Positions 17,008 through 24,269 of a stretch of 64,000 nucleotides of DNA are shown one piece after another. A program made the translations under genes and the position numbers. The stretch lies in the NCBI GenBank assembly GCA_902775375.1, contig CACYLU010000002.1, positions 1 to 64,000 of the forward strand, in the 5' to 3' direction. Numbering within the stretch: the stretch's first letter is position 1; every line of letters starts with the position of its first letter. The DNA comes from an uncultured Bacteroidales bacterium (GTDB lineage Bacteria; Bacteroidota; Bacteroidia; Bacteroidales; Bacteroidaceae). The notes under the pieces were generated by a model that saw only the letters and a program-made list of their open reading frames with translations, made no database searches and had not been told where the DNA came from.

Positions 17008-17991
17008 ATGGCAACAGGAAATGTAAGACCAGCTGATATGGAGCGTATTACGACGCCCGCTCTGGCACAGAAATTCATTGACGAACAAATCAAGGAGCTG
17101 CGTGCTCAGATTGGTGACAAGAAGGTGCTGCTGGCGCTCTCTGGTGGTGTGGACTCATCAGTAGTGGCTGCACTGCTGATCAAGGCTGTGGGCAAGCAGC
17201 TGATATCTGTACATGTAAATCATGGATTGCTGCGTAAGGGTGAACCTGAGCAGGTGGTGCGTGTGTTCCGTGACGAGCTGGATGCTAACCTGGTGTATGT
17301 AGATGCTACCGACCGTTTCTTGAATAAGTTGGCAGGTGTAGCTGATCCTGAGCAGAAGCGTAAGATCATTGGCGCAGAGTTCATCCGTGTATTTGAGGAA
17401 GAGGCACGCAAGCAGGAAGGTATCAGTTTCCTGGCACAAGGTACTATCTATCCTGATATCGTTGAATCAGGTCCTGTGAAGTCACATCATAACGTGGGTG
17501 GTCTGCCTGAGGATCTGCAGTTTGAGTTGGTGGAACCTATCAAACTGTTGTTCAAAGATGAGGTGCGTGTAGTAGGTAAGGAACTGGGCCTGCCCGACAA
17601 TATGGTGTTCCGTCAGCCATTCCCTGGTCCTGGTTTGGGTGTGCGTTGCACTGGTGCCATCACTCGCGACCGTCTGGAGGCTTTGCGTGAGAGCGATGCT
17701 ATCCTGCGTGAGGAGTTTGCCAAGAATGGCCTGGAGGGCAAGGTATGGCAGTACTTTACCATCGTGCCTGACTATAAGTCAACAGGCGTGAAGGACGACA
17801 AACGTAGCTGGGATTGGCCAGTTATTATCCGTGCCGTGAATACACGTGATGCTATGACGGCTACCATCGAGGAGATTCCTTATGCGCTGCTGCATCATAT
17901 CACCCAGCGTATCATCACTGAGGTGCCTGGCGTGAATCGTGTATTGTATGACCTAACACCGAAACCAACGGGAACCATCGAGTGGGAATAA
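17008..17991 (+). CDS. guaA: GMP synthase, ATP-pyrophosphatase subunit only
   Basis: Aminates XMP to GMP. The 327-residue protein has the PP-loop LSGGVDSSV near residue 48, HVNHGLLRKGE, and FRQPFPGPGLGVR with the dimerisation domain ending PKPTGTIEWE. The glutamine amidotransferase domain of about 190 residues that begins ordinary bacterial GuaA is absent, and no gene for it is next door. Either a separate glutaminase subunit is encoded elsewhere, the enzyme uses ammonia, or this is a second paralogue beside a full-length GuaA. The N-terminal RPADMERI extension is short. Heptamer repeats start at its stop codon. Confidence 0.92.
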   Translation: MATGNVRPADMERITTPALAQKFIDEQIKELRAQIGDKKVLLALSGGVDSSVVAALLIKAVGKQLISVHVNHGLLRKGEPEQVVRVFRDELDANLVYVDATDRFLNKLAGVADPEQKRKIIGAEFIRVFEEEARKQEGISFLAQGTIYPDIVESGPVKSHHNVGGLPEDLQFELVEPIKLLFKDEVRVVGKELGLPDNMVFRQPFPGPGLGVRCTGAITRDRLEALRESDAILREEFAKNGLEGKVWQYFTIVPDYKSTGVKDDKRSWDWPVIIRAVNTRDAMTATIEEIPYALLHHITQRIITEVPGVNRVLYDLTPKPTGTIEWE

Positions 17992-17992
17992 T

Positions 17993-18022
17993 TAATTGAT
18001 AATTGACAATTGATAATTGGAT
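17993..18022. repeat. heptamer repeat locus D
   Basis: The heptamers attgata, attgaca, attgata, attggat begin right after the GMP synthase stop codon (17989-17991) and end where the flavodoxin-family fragment begins. They sit exactly at a junction between intact and broken sequence. Confidence 0.7.
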
Positions 18023-18260
18023 AATAAAGGCTGCCTTCCAGACGCTCACCATGCCTTTCCAGATGATGAACATGCGCGTGGCTACTTCGCAGTACTGGAA
18101 CATTGCCTACGGAATGAATCCGGGAGAGGTGGCGAAGGACGCCGAGGGTATGCAGACGATGCGGACGATGGCCAACAATATGGCCTGGATGCTGAAGCCG
18201 CTGAAACGGGAGGAATGCCCGGCCCGTGAAAGACCGCAGGGCACTAACTTTATCAGATAA
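18023..18260 (+). pseudogene. C-terminal fragment of a flavodoxin-family (FMN reductase-like) protein
   Basis: The open frame reads TMPFQMMNMRVATSQYWNI, then EGMQTMRTMANNMAWMLK, and ends GTNFIR. These are the usual last 70 or so residues of Bacteroidetes flavodoxin/NADPH-dependent FMN reductase-like proteins. The flavin-binding N-terminal part is missing, and the apparent TTG start lies in heptamer locus D. The break coincides with the repeat, so deletion or rearrangement there is likely. G+C is visibly higher than in the sugar genes upstream. Confidence 0.65.
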
Positions 18261-18302
18261 GCGTGTTTTTACGCTCAATGTCTGAGATGCTGATGATAAA
18301 GG

Positions 18303-19967
18303 ATGGAGTGGATTAACAGCTTGCTCTTTGAACAGTCACCGATGCAGACGGTAATCATCCTCTCGGTGATCTGTGCTGTGGGACTTGCCTTTGGCAAACT
18401 CCGCGTAATGGGTGTTTCGCTCGGAATAGCCTTCGTCTTTTTCATCGGAATCCTTGCAGGACATCTCGGGCTGACAGTGAACCCGGCCATGCTCGACTAT
18501 GCGCAGAGTTTCGGACTGATTCTCTTTGTGTATGTGCTGGGACTCAGCGTAGGACCAGGTTTCTTCGGTTCGCTCGCACATGAAGGAGGAGCGATGAACC
18601 TCTGGTGTCTGGCCGTGATACTGCTGGGAACGGGCATGGCCTTGGCGCTATGTACTGTAACGGGCATCTCTTTGCCTGACATGGCGGGCATCCTTTGCGG
18701 TGCCACCACCAATACGCCTGCCCTGGGTGCTGCCCAGCAGACGCTCTCACAAATGAACCTGTCACATGAGGGGGCGGCCTTGGGCTGCGCGGTGACCTAT
18801 CCTTTAGGAGCAGTGGGCGTGATTCTCGCCATTGCCCTCATGCGCAAACTGTTTGTGAAGGATTCGGATTTGGCTGTCAGGCATCAACATCCGGAAAAGG
18901 AGACCTATATCGCCCGTTTTAATGCGGTGAATCCTGCCATCAACGGAAAGACGATTGCGGAAATCGTCCAGATGACGCATTTCAAATATATCGTTTCGAG
19001 AATGTGGCGGAAAGGGGAAGTAATCGTTCCGAAGTCGTCTTCTGTGATTATGCTGGGCGACCGCCTGATGGTGGTGACGACGAGAGACGAGGCCGATTCG
19101 CTGGAGCTTCTTTTCGGAGAGCGCATCAAGGACGAGAACTGGAACCGTGAGGAGGTGGACTGGAATGCCATCGACTCGAAGGTGGAGAGCCGGGTCATCG
19201 TGCTCACGCGTCCGCTGCTCAACGGCAAGCTGCTGGGCGACCTGCAACTCAGGAAACTATACAAGGTGAATGTGAGCAGAATAACCCGCGGCGATGTGAA
19301 ACTGCTGGCCACTCCCGATTTGCGACTGCAATATGGCGACCGTCTGCACGTGGTGGGCGATCATGAGGCCGTGAACCATGTGGAGGCTTTTCTGGGCAAT
19401 GCCGTACAGAGTCTGAACGAGCCTAATCTGGCTGCCATTTTCATCGGTATCATTCTCGGACTGGCATTGGGGGACATTCCCCTTAGATTCCCAGGCATGA
19501 GCATCCCCGTGAAACTGGGCATTGCCGGCGGTCCGATCATCGTGGGTATCCTCGTAGGTGCCTTCGGTCCCCGTTTCCATCTCATCACCTATACCACCCG
19601 TTCGGCTTCCCTGATGCTGAGGAAGTTAGGCCTCTCGCTCTATCTGGCATGTCTGGGTCTGGAAAGCGGTGCCCATTTCTTTGAGACGGTGGTGCGTCCT
19701 GAAGGACTGATGTGGGTGGGCGTAGGATTTCTGCTGACCATTGTTCCCGTCTTGATCGTAGGTCTGACAGCCCTGAAGATGAAGAAATATGACTACGGAA
19801 CCATTTGCGGCATTCTCTGCGGTTCGATGGCAAATCCGATGGCACTGGCCTATGCCAACGACACGATCAAGGGAGATACCAGTTCGGTGAGCTATGCGAC
19901 GGTCTATCCGCTGGGGATGTTCCTCCGTGTGATTATCGTACAGATGATGCTGATGTTCCTGCTTTAA
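18303..19967 (+). CDS. AspT/YidE-type transporter with two RCK_C domains
   Basis: A 554-residue inner-membrane protein of the aspartate-alanine antiporter (AspT/YbjL/YidE) family. It has two hydrophobic halves (about residues 15-185 and 390-554) with duplicated motifs (GILCGATTNTPALGAA and GILCGSMANPMALAYA). Between them are two soluble TrkA-C/RCK_C domains (about 205-285 and 295-375). Substrate is unknown; relatives exchange carboxylates or amino acids. Neighbouring fragments on both sides and G+C-rich codon use unlike the flanks suggest it arrived by transfer. The reading frame itself is intact. Confidence 0.9.
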   Translation: MEWINSLLFEQSPMQTVIILSVICAVGLAFGKLRVMGVSLGIAFVFFIGILAGHLGLTVNPAMLDYAQSFGLILFVYVLGLSVGPGFFGSLAHEGGAMNLWCLAVILLGTGMALALCTVTGISLPDMAGILCGATTNTPALGAAQQTLSQMNLSHEGAALGCAVTYPLGAVGVILAIALMRKLFVKDSDLAVRHQHPEKETYIARFNAVNPAINGKTIAEIVQMTHFKYIVSRMWRKGEVIVPKSSSVIMLGDRLMVVTTRDEADSLELLFGERIKDENWNREEVDWNAIDSKVESRVIVLTRPLLNGKLLGDLQLRKLYKVNVSRITRGDVKLLATPDLRLQYGDRLHVVGDHEAVNHVEAFLGNAVQSLNEPNLAAIFIGIILGLALGDIPLRFPGMSIPVKLGIAGGPIIVGILVGAFGPRFHLITYTTRSASLMLRKLGLSLYLACLGLESGAHFFETVVRPEGLMWVGVGFLLTIVPVLIVGLTALKMKKYDYGTICGILCGSMANPMALAYANDTIKGDTSSVSYATVYPLGMFLRVIIVQMMLMFLL

Positions 19968-19982
19968 AGACTCCCCTCCCTA

Positions 19983-20369
19983 TTAAGATAACAGCATCAC
20001 GAAGACGGAGATAATGGTCACTACCGTGGTGAAAATACGGAATGCCCGTTCAGGCAGCCATTTCACAATCTTAATACCGATATCGCCACCCACCAATACG
20101 AATGGGATGGCACAGGCATCGATGGCCAGGGTGGTCAGGTTGATGTTGTTCCACGCAAAATACTGAAGCGGAAGTTTCAGATAATTGACCGTCAGGAAAA
20201 ACCACGCATTCGTACCCACGAAGGACAGTTTCGGCATTTTCACACTCAGCAGGAAAATGGCCATCACGGGGCCTGCGGCATTGCCTATCATCGTCGTAAA
20301 ACTTCCAAGTAGTCCGAATGCCGGTCCATACCACCAGGCATCCACCATCAGGTTTTCCTTGCCTTTCCA
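19983..20369 (-). pseudogene. C-terminal part of a TauE/SafE-family exporter
   Basis: About 125 residues of a sulfite exporter TauE/SafE-family membrane protein, from KENLMVDAWWYGPAFGLLGS to the normal C-terminus, with three to four hydrophobic helices. The N-terminal half is missing: upstream, the frame runs into a stop within the transposase remnant that begins at about 20370. The gene was evidently cut by insertion of the IS and the other half lost. Confidence 0.8.
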
Positions 20370-20838
20370 TCAAAGCTGCACCCCGTTATCAGCAATGGGT
20401 TCAGGAAGGAAGAGGACAAGTTTGACTTCAACAAGGATGCAGGTATGTTTGTCTGTCCCGCCGGGCACATGGCAATAAGGAAAGCACGGCAAGGAAAGAG
20501 AGACGGAAGATGGAACCAGGTTTGGACATATTATTTCGACACAGAGAAATGCAAGACATGCTCTCGCAGAGAGGGATGCTATAAAGACGGAGCAAAGGTC
20601 AAGACTTACAGCGTGTCTATAAGGACAGAAGAACAAAACAGGCTGATGGAGTTTCAAAAAACGCCAGAGTTTAAAGTCAAGGCCAGAGAGAGATACAAGA
20701 TAGAGGCGAAGAATGCGGAACTCAAGCATGTTTTTTGGATATGATAGAGCCGAGTCTTACGGCCTTTACTCCATGCAAATGCAGGGAGCCATTACTATTT
20801 TTGCCGCAAACATCAAAAGAATCCTCAAACTCATCTGA
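20370..20838 (+). pseudogene. IS1182-family transposase remnant, frameshifted
   Basis: Codes for the C-terminal part of an IS1182-type DDE transposase: KLHPVISNGFRKEEDKFDFN, then GMFVCPAGHMA, the Cys-rich EKCKTCSRREGCYK, and RYKIEAKNAELKHV. The frame breaks in a run of six T at 20731-20736. With one T fewer it continues as FGYDRAESYG to KRILKLI and a TGA at 20836-20838. The N-terminal part with most catalytic residues is gone. It adjoins the truncated TauE/SafE gene, so it marks the right edge of a decayed patch. Confidence 0.85.
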
Positions 20839-20865
20839 GCAGAGAGTATTCATGCCTATACGAAG

Positions 20866-20905
20866 GCCTGTAAGACGAAATACACCACTATAACGGCTTA
20901 CAGGC
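20866..20905. repeat. inverted repeat after the transposase remnant
   Basis: GCCTGTAAG (20866-20874) and CTTACAGGC (20897-20905) form a 9-bp inverted pair with a 22-base loop. It is probably part of the IS end region. From here to 21037 no gene is seen. Confidence 0.45.
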
Positions 20906-20926
20906 TATCAAAAAAAACAAAACACA

Positions 20927-20974
20927 AGCAGATTGCAAATCCGCATATTAACGGTTATATGCAATCTGCTTTTT
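20927..20974 (+). terminator. terminator-like hairpin
   Basis: AGCAGATTGCA pairs with TGCAATCTGCT over 11 bp with a 22-base loop, followed by five T on the plus strand. It may be the IS terminator, or act against read-through into the opposing copA gene. Confidence 0.5.
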
Positions 20975-21037
20975 GTTAATAATCGAGAAGCCTTACTAAC
21001 TTGAAGGGTTTTTCAGTGCCCTCCATTTCTGCAGCCT

Positions 21038-23017
21038 TTATTTTTGTATCTTCAGGCGAAGGCTGTTGAGGACGACACTGACGCTTGAGAACGCCATAAG
21101 AGCACTGGCCAGCATCGGAGTGATTTGCCAGCTATAGCCGAAGAGGTAGGGGAGGCCAGCTGCCAAAGGGATGCATACCAGGTTGTAGATGAAAGCCCAG
21201 AAAAGGTTCTGGTGAATCATGTTGACCGTGCGCTTGGATAGTTTGATGGCATCAGGGATTCTCCTGAGGTCATTGCCGATAAGCGTTACTTGCGCTACTT
21301 CCATTGCCACATCGGTACCTTGTCCCATAGCGATGCTCACATCGGCAGCAGCCAAAGCTTGCGAGTCGTTAATACCATCACCCACCATAGCTACATGTTT
21401 GCCTTCGCCCTGCAATTTGCGTACTAAGTCCTCTTTATCTTGCGGCAACACTTTGCTTTGGTAGTGAGCAATACCAGCCTTCTCTGCCCAATAATGGGCA
21501 GCTTCTTCCTTGTCGCCACTCATCATGAACAGCTCTATACCGTGATGTTTTAATTGTTGAACTGCTTCAATGGCACTGTCCTTTAGCTTTTCACCATTAT
21601 AATTGATAGTTGATAGTTGATAATTGATAATTGGCTTCGCCCCATCTCCATTATCCATTATCAATTGTCCATTATCCATTGCCAATTGTCCATTATCCAT
21701 TATCAATTGTCCATTATCCATTATCAATTCAGTCAGGGTACCTGTCTTGTCGAACACCATCGCATTGATGGCACAGAGACCCTCGAGGGCGGTGGCATCC
21801 TTGATGAGGATGTGTTGCTCAGCTGCCTTGCCAATGCCAACCATCAGGGCGGTTGGAGTGGCTAAGCCCATGGCACAGGGACAAGCTATAACAAGCACTG
21901 ACACAGCTGACAAGATGGCCTGTGGCAGTTTGTCCATGCCACCCAATGCTAGCCATAGAACGCAAGTGAGCATGGCAATGGCCATCACTGTAGGTACAAA
22001 AAACAGGGCAATTTTGTCAACGGTGCGTTGTACGGGCGCTTTTGACCCTTGTGCCTGCTGTACCATTTTAATAATACCTGCCAGAACGGTGCTTTCACCC
22101 ACTTGCTGGGCCTCGAAGCGGAAGGTGCCCTGACGTACGATGGTACCTGCCAGTACCTTATCACCTACTTGTTTCTCTACTGGTACTGCCTCACCGCTAA
22201 TCATTGATTCATCAATATAGGTAGTGCCTTCGGTCACCACACCATCCACTGGCACTTTCTCACCGGGGCGCACCTCTAAGACATCTTCAGGCTGTATGGT
22301 AGACAGGGGTACTTCAGACAGCTCTCCCTGCTGCAATACACGTGCTGTCTTGGGCTGTAATCCCATCAAGGCACGAATAGAGGAGGCCGTACCGTTCTTG
22401 GCGCGTTCTTCCAACAGGCGACCTGTCAACACAAAAGTGATAATCATCACCGATGCATCGTAATAGGTGTGCCAGTCCATGCCACGGCTACCCCAGAAGC
22501 TTTCACCCCAAAATGTGTTGAACACACTGAAGGTGAATGAAACGGCAGTTGACAGTGCAACTAATGTATCCATATTAGCTGAGCCATGCTGTAATTGGCG
22601 CCAGGCAATGCTATAGAATTGTCGTCCACAATATATTAAATTGATGATTGATATAATCATCATCAATATATTGTTTGTCAGTATATTGCCAAAACTAATA
22701 TAATGCATAGAAATGGCCATACAAAGGATAGCTAATATCCAAGACACGATGACCCTTCTACGCAAGTTGAGGTAGCTTTGCCGCTCTATGGCCTCTAGGT
22801 CACGATCAGGTTCGGTCACCAGATCGTAGCCGATGCCTTGCAGTGCTTCCTTCATATTGTCAAGGCTCACCACCTCGGGGTTATAGTCCACCAAGGCTGT
22901 CCTGCTGGCCAACGACACGGCACAACTATCTACCCCCTGTAATCCGCTGAGTTTCTTCTCAACATGAGCTGCGCATACTGCGCACATCATTCCTACTACT
23001 GGTATTGCCTGCTTCAT
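21038..23017 (-). CDS. copA: copper-type P1B ATPase with heptamer repeats in its cytoplasmic linker
   Basis: A 659-residue membrane cation pump. The N-terminal HMA domain has GMMCAVC (metal-binding CxxC). Membrane helices follow, with the CPC motif in VIACPCAMGLATP, phosphorylation site DKTGTLT near residue 430, and MVGDGIND. Copper or another soft metal is the likely substrate. Between DKTGTLT and KDSAIEAVQQLK, where an ATP-binding N-domain of about 120 residues with an HP motif normally sits, there are only about 50 residues. They consist largely of LIMDNGQ repeats encoded by heptamers (21600-21733). Some Bacteroidales relatives, as I recall, also have a short linker, so lack of the N-domain may predate the insertion. 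The ATG lies 3 bases from heptamer locus F. Confidence 0.9.
   Translation of the reverse strand: MKQAIPVVGMMCAVCAAHVEKKLSGLQGVDSCAVSLASRTALVDYNPEVVSLDNMKEALQGIGYDLVTEPDRDLEAIERQSYLNLRRRVIVSWILAILCMAISMHYISFGNILTNNILMMIISIINLIYCGRQFYSIAWRQLQHGSANMDTLVALSTAVSFTFSVFNTFWGESFWGSRGMDWHTYYDASVMIITFVLTGRLLEERAKNGTASSIRALMGLQPKTARVLQQGELSEVPLSTIQPEDVLEVRPGEKVPVDGVVTEGTTYIDESMISGEAVPVEKQVGDKVLAGTIVRQGTFRFEAQQVGESTVLAGIIKMVQQAQGSKAPVQRTVDKIALFFVPTVMAIAMLTCVLWLALGGMDKLPQAILSAVSVLVIACPCAMGLATPTALMVGIGKAAEQHILIKDATALEGLCAINAMVFDKTGTLTELIMDNGQLIMDNGQLAMDNGQLIMDNGDGAKPIINYQLSTINYNGEKLKDSAIEAVQQLKHHGIELFMMSGDKEEAAHYWAEKAGIAHYQSKVLPQDKEDLVRKLQGEGKHVAMVGDGINDSQALAAADVSIAMGQGTDVAMEVAQVTLIGNDLRRIPDAIKLSKRTVNMIHQNLFWAFIYNLVCIPLAAGLPYLFGYSWQITPMLASALMAFSSVSVVLNSLRLKIQK
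21600..21634. repeat. heptamer repeat locus E, left arm (inside copA)
   Basis: The plus strand reads attgata, gttgata, gttgata, attgata, attgg. It is the left arm of an inverted pair; the right arm starts 13 bases later. On the minus strand it codes for the IINYQLSTINYN part of the CopA linker. Confidence 0.8.
21648..21733. repeat. heptamer repeat locus E, right arm with 21-bp period (inside copA)
   Basis: Four units of about 21 bases (three heptamers each: attatcc, attatca, attgtcc). Because 21 is divisible by 3, the copA frame stays open and codes for LIMDNGQ repeats. The first 19 bases, CCATTATCCATTATCAATT (21648-21666), are identical to the inner edge of the right arm beside the four-helix-bundle gene (23449-23467). 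Confidence 0.85.
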
Positions 23018-23020
23018 TCA

Positions 23021-23050
23021 AATTGATAATTGATAATTGATAATTGATAG
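23021..23050. repeat. heptamer repeat locus F
   Basis: About four AATTGAT/ATTGATA heptamers between the four-helix-bundle stop codon and the copA start codon; they replace the leader of copA. Confidence 0.85.
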
Positions 23051-23452
23051 TTATTTGTTTAGTCGCTCTTTCATTGTTTTAACTATTGAGATAAGTAATT
23101 TAAGGATCTCCTCACAATCTTTATTTAAAGAGTTATATTCTTCTTCATTAATATACTTGGTTTCATAGAGTAATGATATCCAAAATAAAGTCTCGTTTGC
23201 TTCTTTAAGAGCTACATTACACTTATTAAGGAAATCTGCTTTACTTTGAGCATGAACTGATTCACTCATCAATGCTCCTATTGAAGTGCCACTTCTTAAA
23301 ACTTGATCAGAAAGAGAATAAATCTTAGTATATTTTTCAGTTAAATACTGATGAAGCTTAACAATCCTGATAGCAAATAAAAAACTCTTATTTTTGATAA
23401 TATTCTTTTTCTCATCATATTTTTTAACTTCGTTCTCCATCTCGTCATCCAT
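23051..23452 (-). CDS. four-helix-bundle (S23 / 23S rRNA intervening-sequence) family protein
   Basis: A 133-residue basic helical protein of the S23/IVP family (PF05635 type), related to the Avd accessory protein of diversity-generating retroelements. Features: FAIRIVKLHQYLTEKYTKIYSLSDQVLRSGTSIG split over two helices, MSESVHAQSKADFLNK, ALKEANETLFWISLL, and a last helix ILKLLISIVKTMKERL. The alternative start is the ATG at 23440. Its molecular role is not established; members bind nucleic acid weakly and sit in rRNA insertions and other elements. Here it lies between inverted heptamer arms and is far more AT-rich than its neighbours. Confidence 0.88.
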   Translation of the reverse strand: MDDEMENEVKKYDEKKNIIKNKSFLFAIRIVKLHQYLTEKYTKIYSLSDQVLRSGTSIGALMSESVHAQSKADFLNKCNVALKEANETLFWISLLYETKYINEEEYNSLNKDCEEILKLLISIVKTMKERLNK

Positions 23453-23482
23453 TATCCATTATCAATTATCAATTATCAATTA
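23448..23482. repeat. heptamer repeat locus G
   Basis: Five heptamers (two attatcc-type, three attatca-type) overlap the start codon of the four-helix-bundle gene and the stop codon of the C_GCAxxG gene, whose last residues LIDN are repeat-encoded. Confidence 0.85.
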
Positions 23483-23963
23483 GCGAAGCTAAATAATCAG
23501 CAAAAATACGAGCAGCTGATTCTACTTTGGCAGCACAAGGACGAGTCTTGTAGTACTCGGCTGTGCGAGGGGAGGCTATATAGCTGTTAGGTGCCTTCTC
23601 GTAGCCCTTGATGCCCAGGATCTCAGCACAAATCAGACTGCCATTGGCTTGCTTGGACTGTGCCAGAAGTTCCTGTACCACTTTGTAGCAAGCGGATTTC
23701 CCTGCATTGTCGCTGCCCTCCGTCTGACCACAGTCGAGGCCTACGAGCATGACAATGCCAGACACAGCACCACACATCATGCGCAGACGACCCACACCGC
23801 CACCAAAACCGGCAGCGATGCGCTTGGCCATGGTCTCGTCAAGGCCGTAGAGGTCGGCAAAGGCAGCTACTACACTTTGGCAACAGCCATAACCCGCCAT
23901 AAAATTATCGACCGCTCGGGCCACTCTCTCATCTAATTGCTCTTTGGTTATTACTTTCGTCAT
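23469..23963 (-). CDS. C_GCAxxG_C_C family putative redox protein
   Basis: A 164-residue protein from the ATG at 23963 (MTKVITKEQLDERV); the frame is open further upstream, but that part overlaps the promoter. Family cysteines are visible: GYGCCQSVV near residue 28, RLRMMCGAVSG near residue 61, and later DCGQ, SACYKVV, LICAEIL and RPCAAKV. The family is thought to be redox-active or metal-binding; its reaction is unknown. It faces away from the NifU-like/GGGtGRT pair across a shared 306-base regulatory gap. Its last codons derive from heptamer locus G. Confidence 0.88.
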   Translation of the reverse strand: MTKVITKEQLDERVARAVDNFMAGYGCCQSVVAAFADLYGLDETMAKRIAAGFGGGVGRLRMMCGAVSGIVMLVGLDCGQTEGSDNAGKSACYKVVQELLAQSKQANGSLICAEILGIKGYEKAPNSYIASPRTAEYYKTRPCAAKVESAARIFADYLASLIDN

Positions 23964-24072
23964 AATAGACTGCATTCTAACTATAAAATAACAATATACG
24001 CCTGTTTTGGGAATCCTCTTTGTATCGGGGAGAGGAGCGGAATACATCGTATATTATAGTCTAATTTTGTTG

Positions 24073-24104
24073 CAAATTTACAAACTTTAGTGATGAGCGA
24101 CAAA
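24073..24104 (-). promoter_or_regulatory. Bacteroidetes promoter for the C_GCAxxG gene
   Basis: On the minus strand, TTTG (24104-24101), exactly 20 bases, then TAAATTTG (24080-24073). It matches both elements of the Bacteroidetes sigma-ABfr promoter and gives a leader of about 105 bases. Confidence 0.7.
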
Positions 24105-24152
24105 TAACCACGTTTTTTCTCTGTTAATAGTTCTTAAATGGAGCTTTGAACC

Positions 24153-24184
24153 GTTGATTATATCGGGTTTTCTTCTTAATTTTG
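24153..24184 (+). promoter_or_regulatory. Bacteroidetes promoter for the NifU-like gene
   Basis: GTTG (24153-24156), 20 bases, then TAATTTTG (24177-24184). Transcription would start near 24190, leaving an 80-base leader containing the palindrome at 24215. Confidence 0.6.
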
Positions 24185-24214
24185 TATTTTGATAATTGGA
24201 CCTTGCATAACTAT

Positions 24215-24228
24215 TTGGCCTCGGCCAA
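24215..24228 (+). promoter_or_regulatory. palindrome TTGGCC-TC-GGCCAA in the leader
   Basis: A 6-bp perfect inverted repeat with a 2-base centre, just downstream of the expected start site. It may be a repressor site or a small RNA hairpin; no regulator can be named. Confidence 0.4.
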
Positions 24229-24269
24229 TATGTGGTACGTAAAAACAATTTTATTAACTAATAAAAATT

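Larger units (their letters stand above)
23021..23482. mobile_element. candidate small element: four-helix-bundle gene between inverted heptamer arms
   Basis: About 460 bases. The left arm (23021-23050, locus F) reads AATTGAT heptamers on the plus strand; the right arm (23448-23482, locus G) reads the complement, so the arms form terminal inverted repeats. The only content is one four-helix-bundle reading frame whose start codon overlaps the right arm and whose stop adjoins the left arm. The element fills the whole space between copA and the C_GCAxxG gene, and its right arm supplies the latter's last codons and stop. No target duplication is obvious. Mobility is inferred from structure only. 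Confidence 0.55.

Noticed and set aside
18003-18260. Intact small gene of 85 codons
   Set aside because: It matches only the C-terminal end of a larger flavodoxin-type protein, and its start lies in repeats.
21600-21733. Short regular repeats in copA as a CRISPR
   Set aside because: The units are 7 or 21 bases with no spacers and lie within an open coding frame.
21038-23017. Calling copA a non-functional pseudogene because the N-domain is missing
   Set aside because: The frame is open, all other motifs are intact, and short-linker relatives seem to exist in Bacteroidales, so loss of function is not shown.
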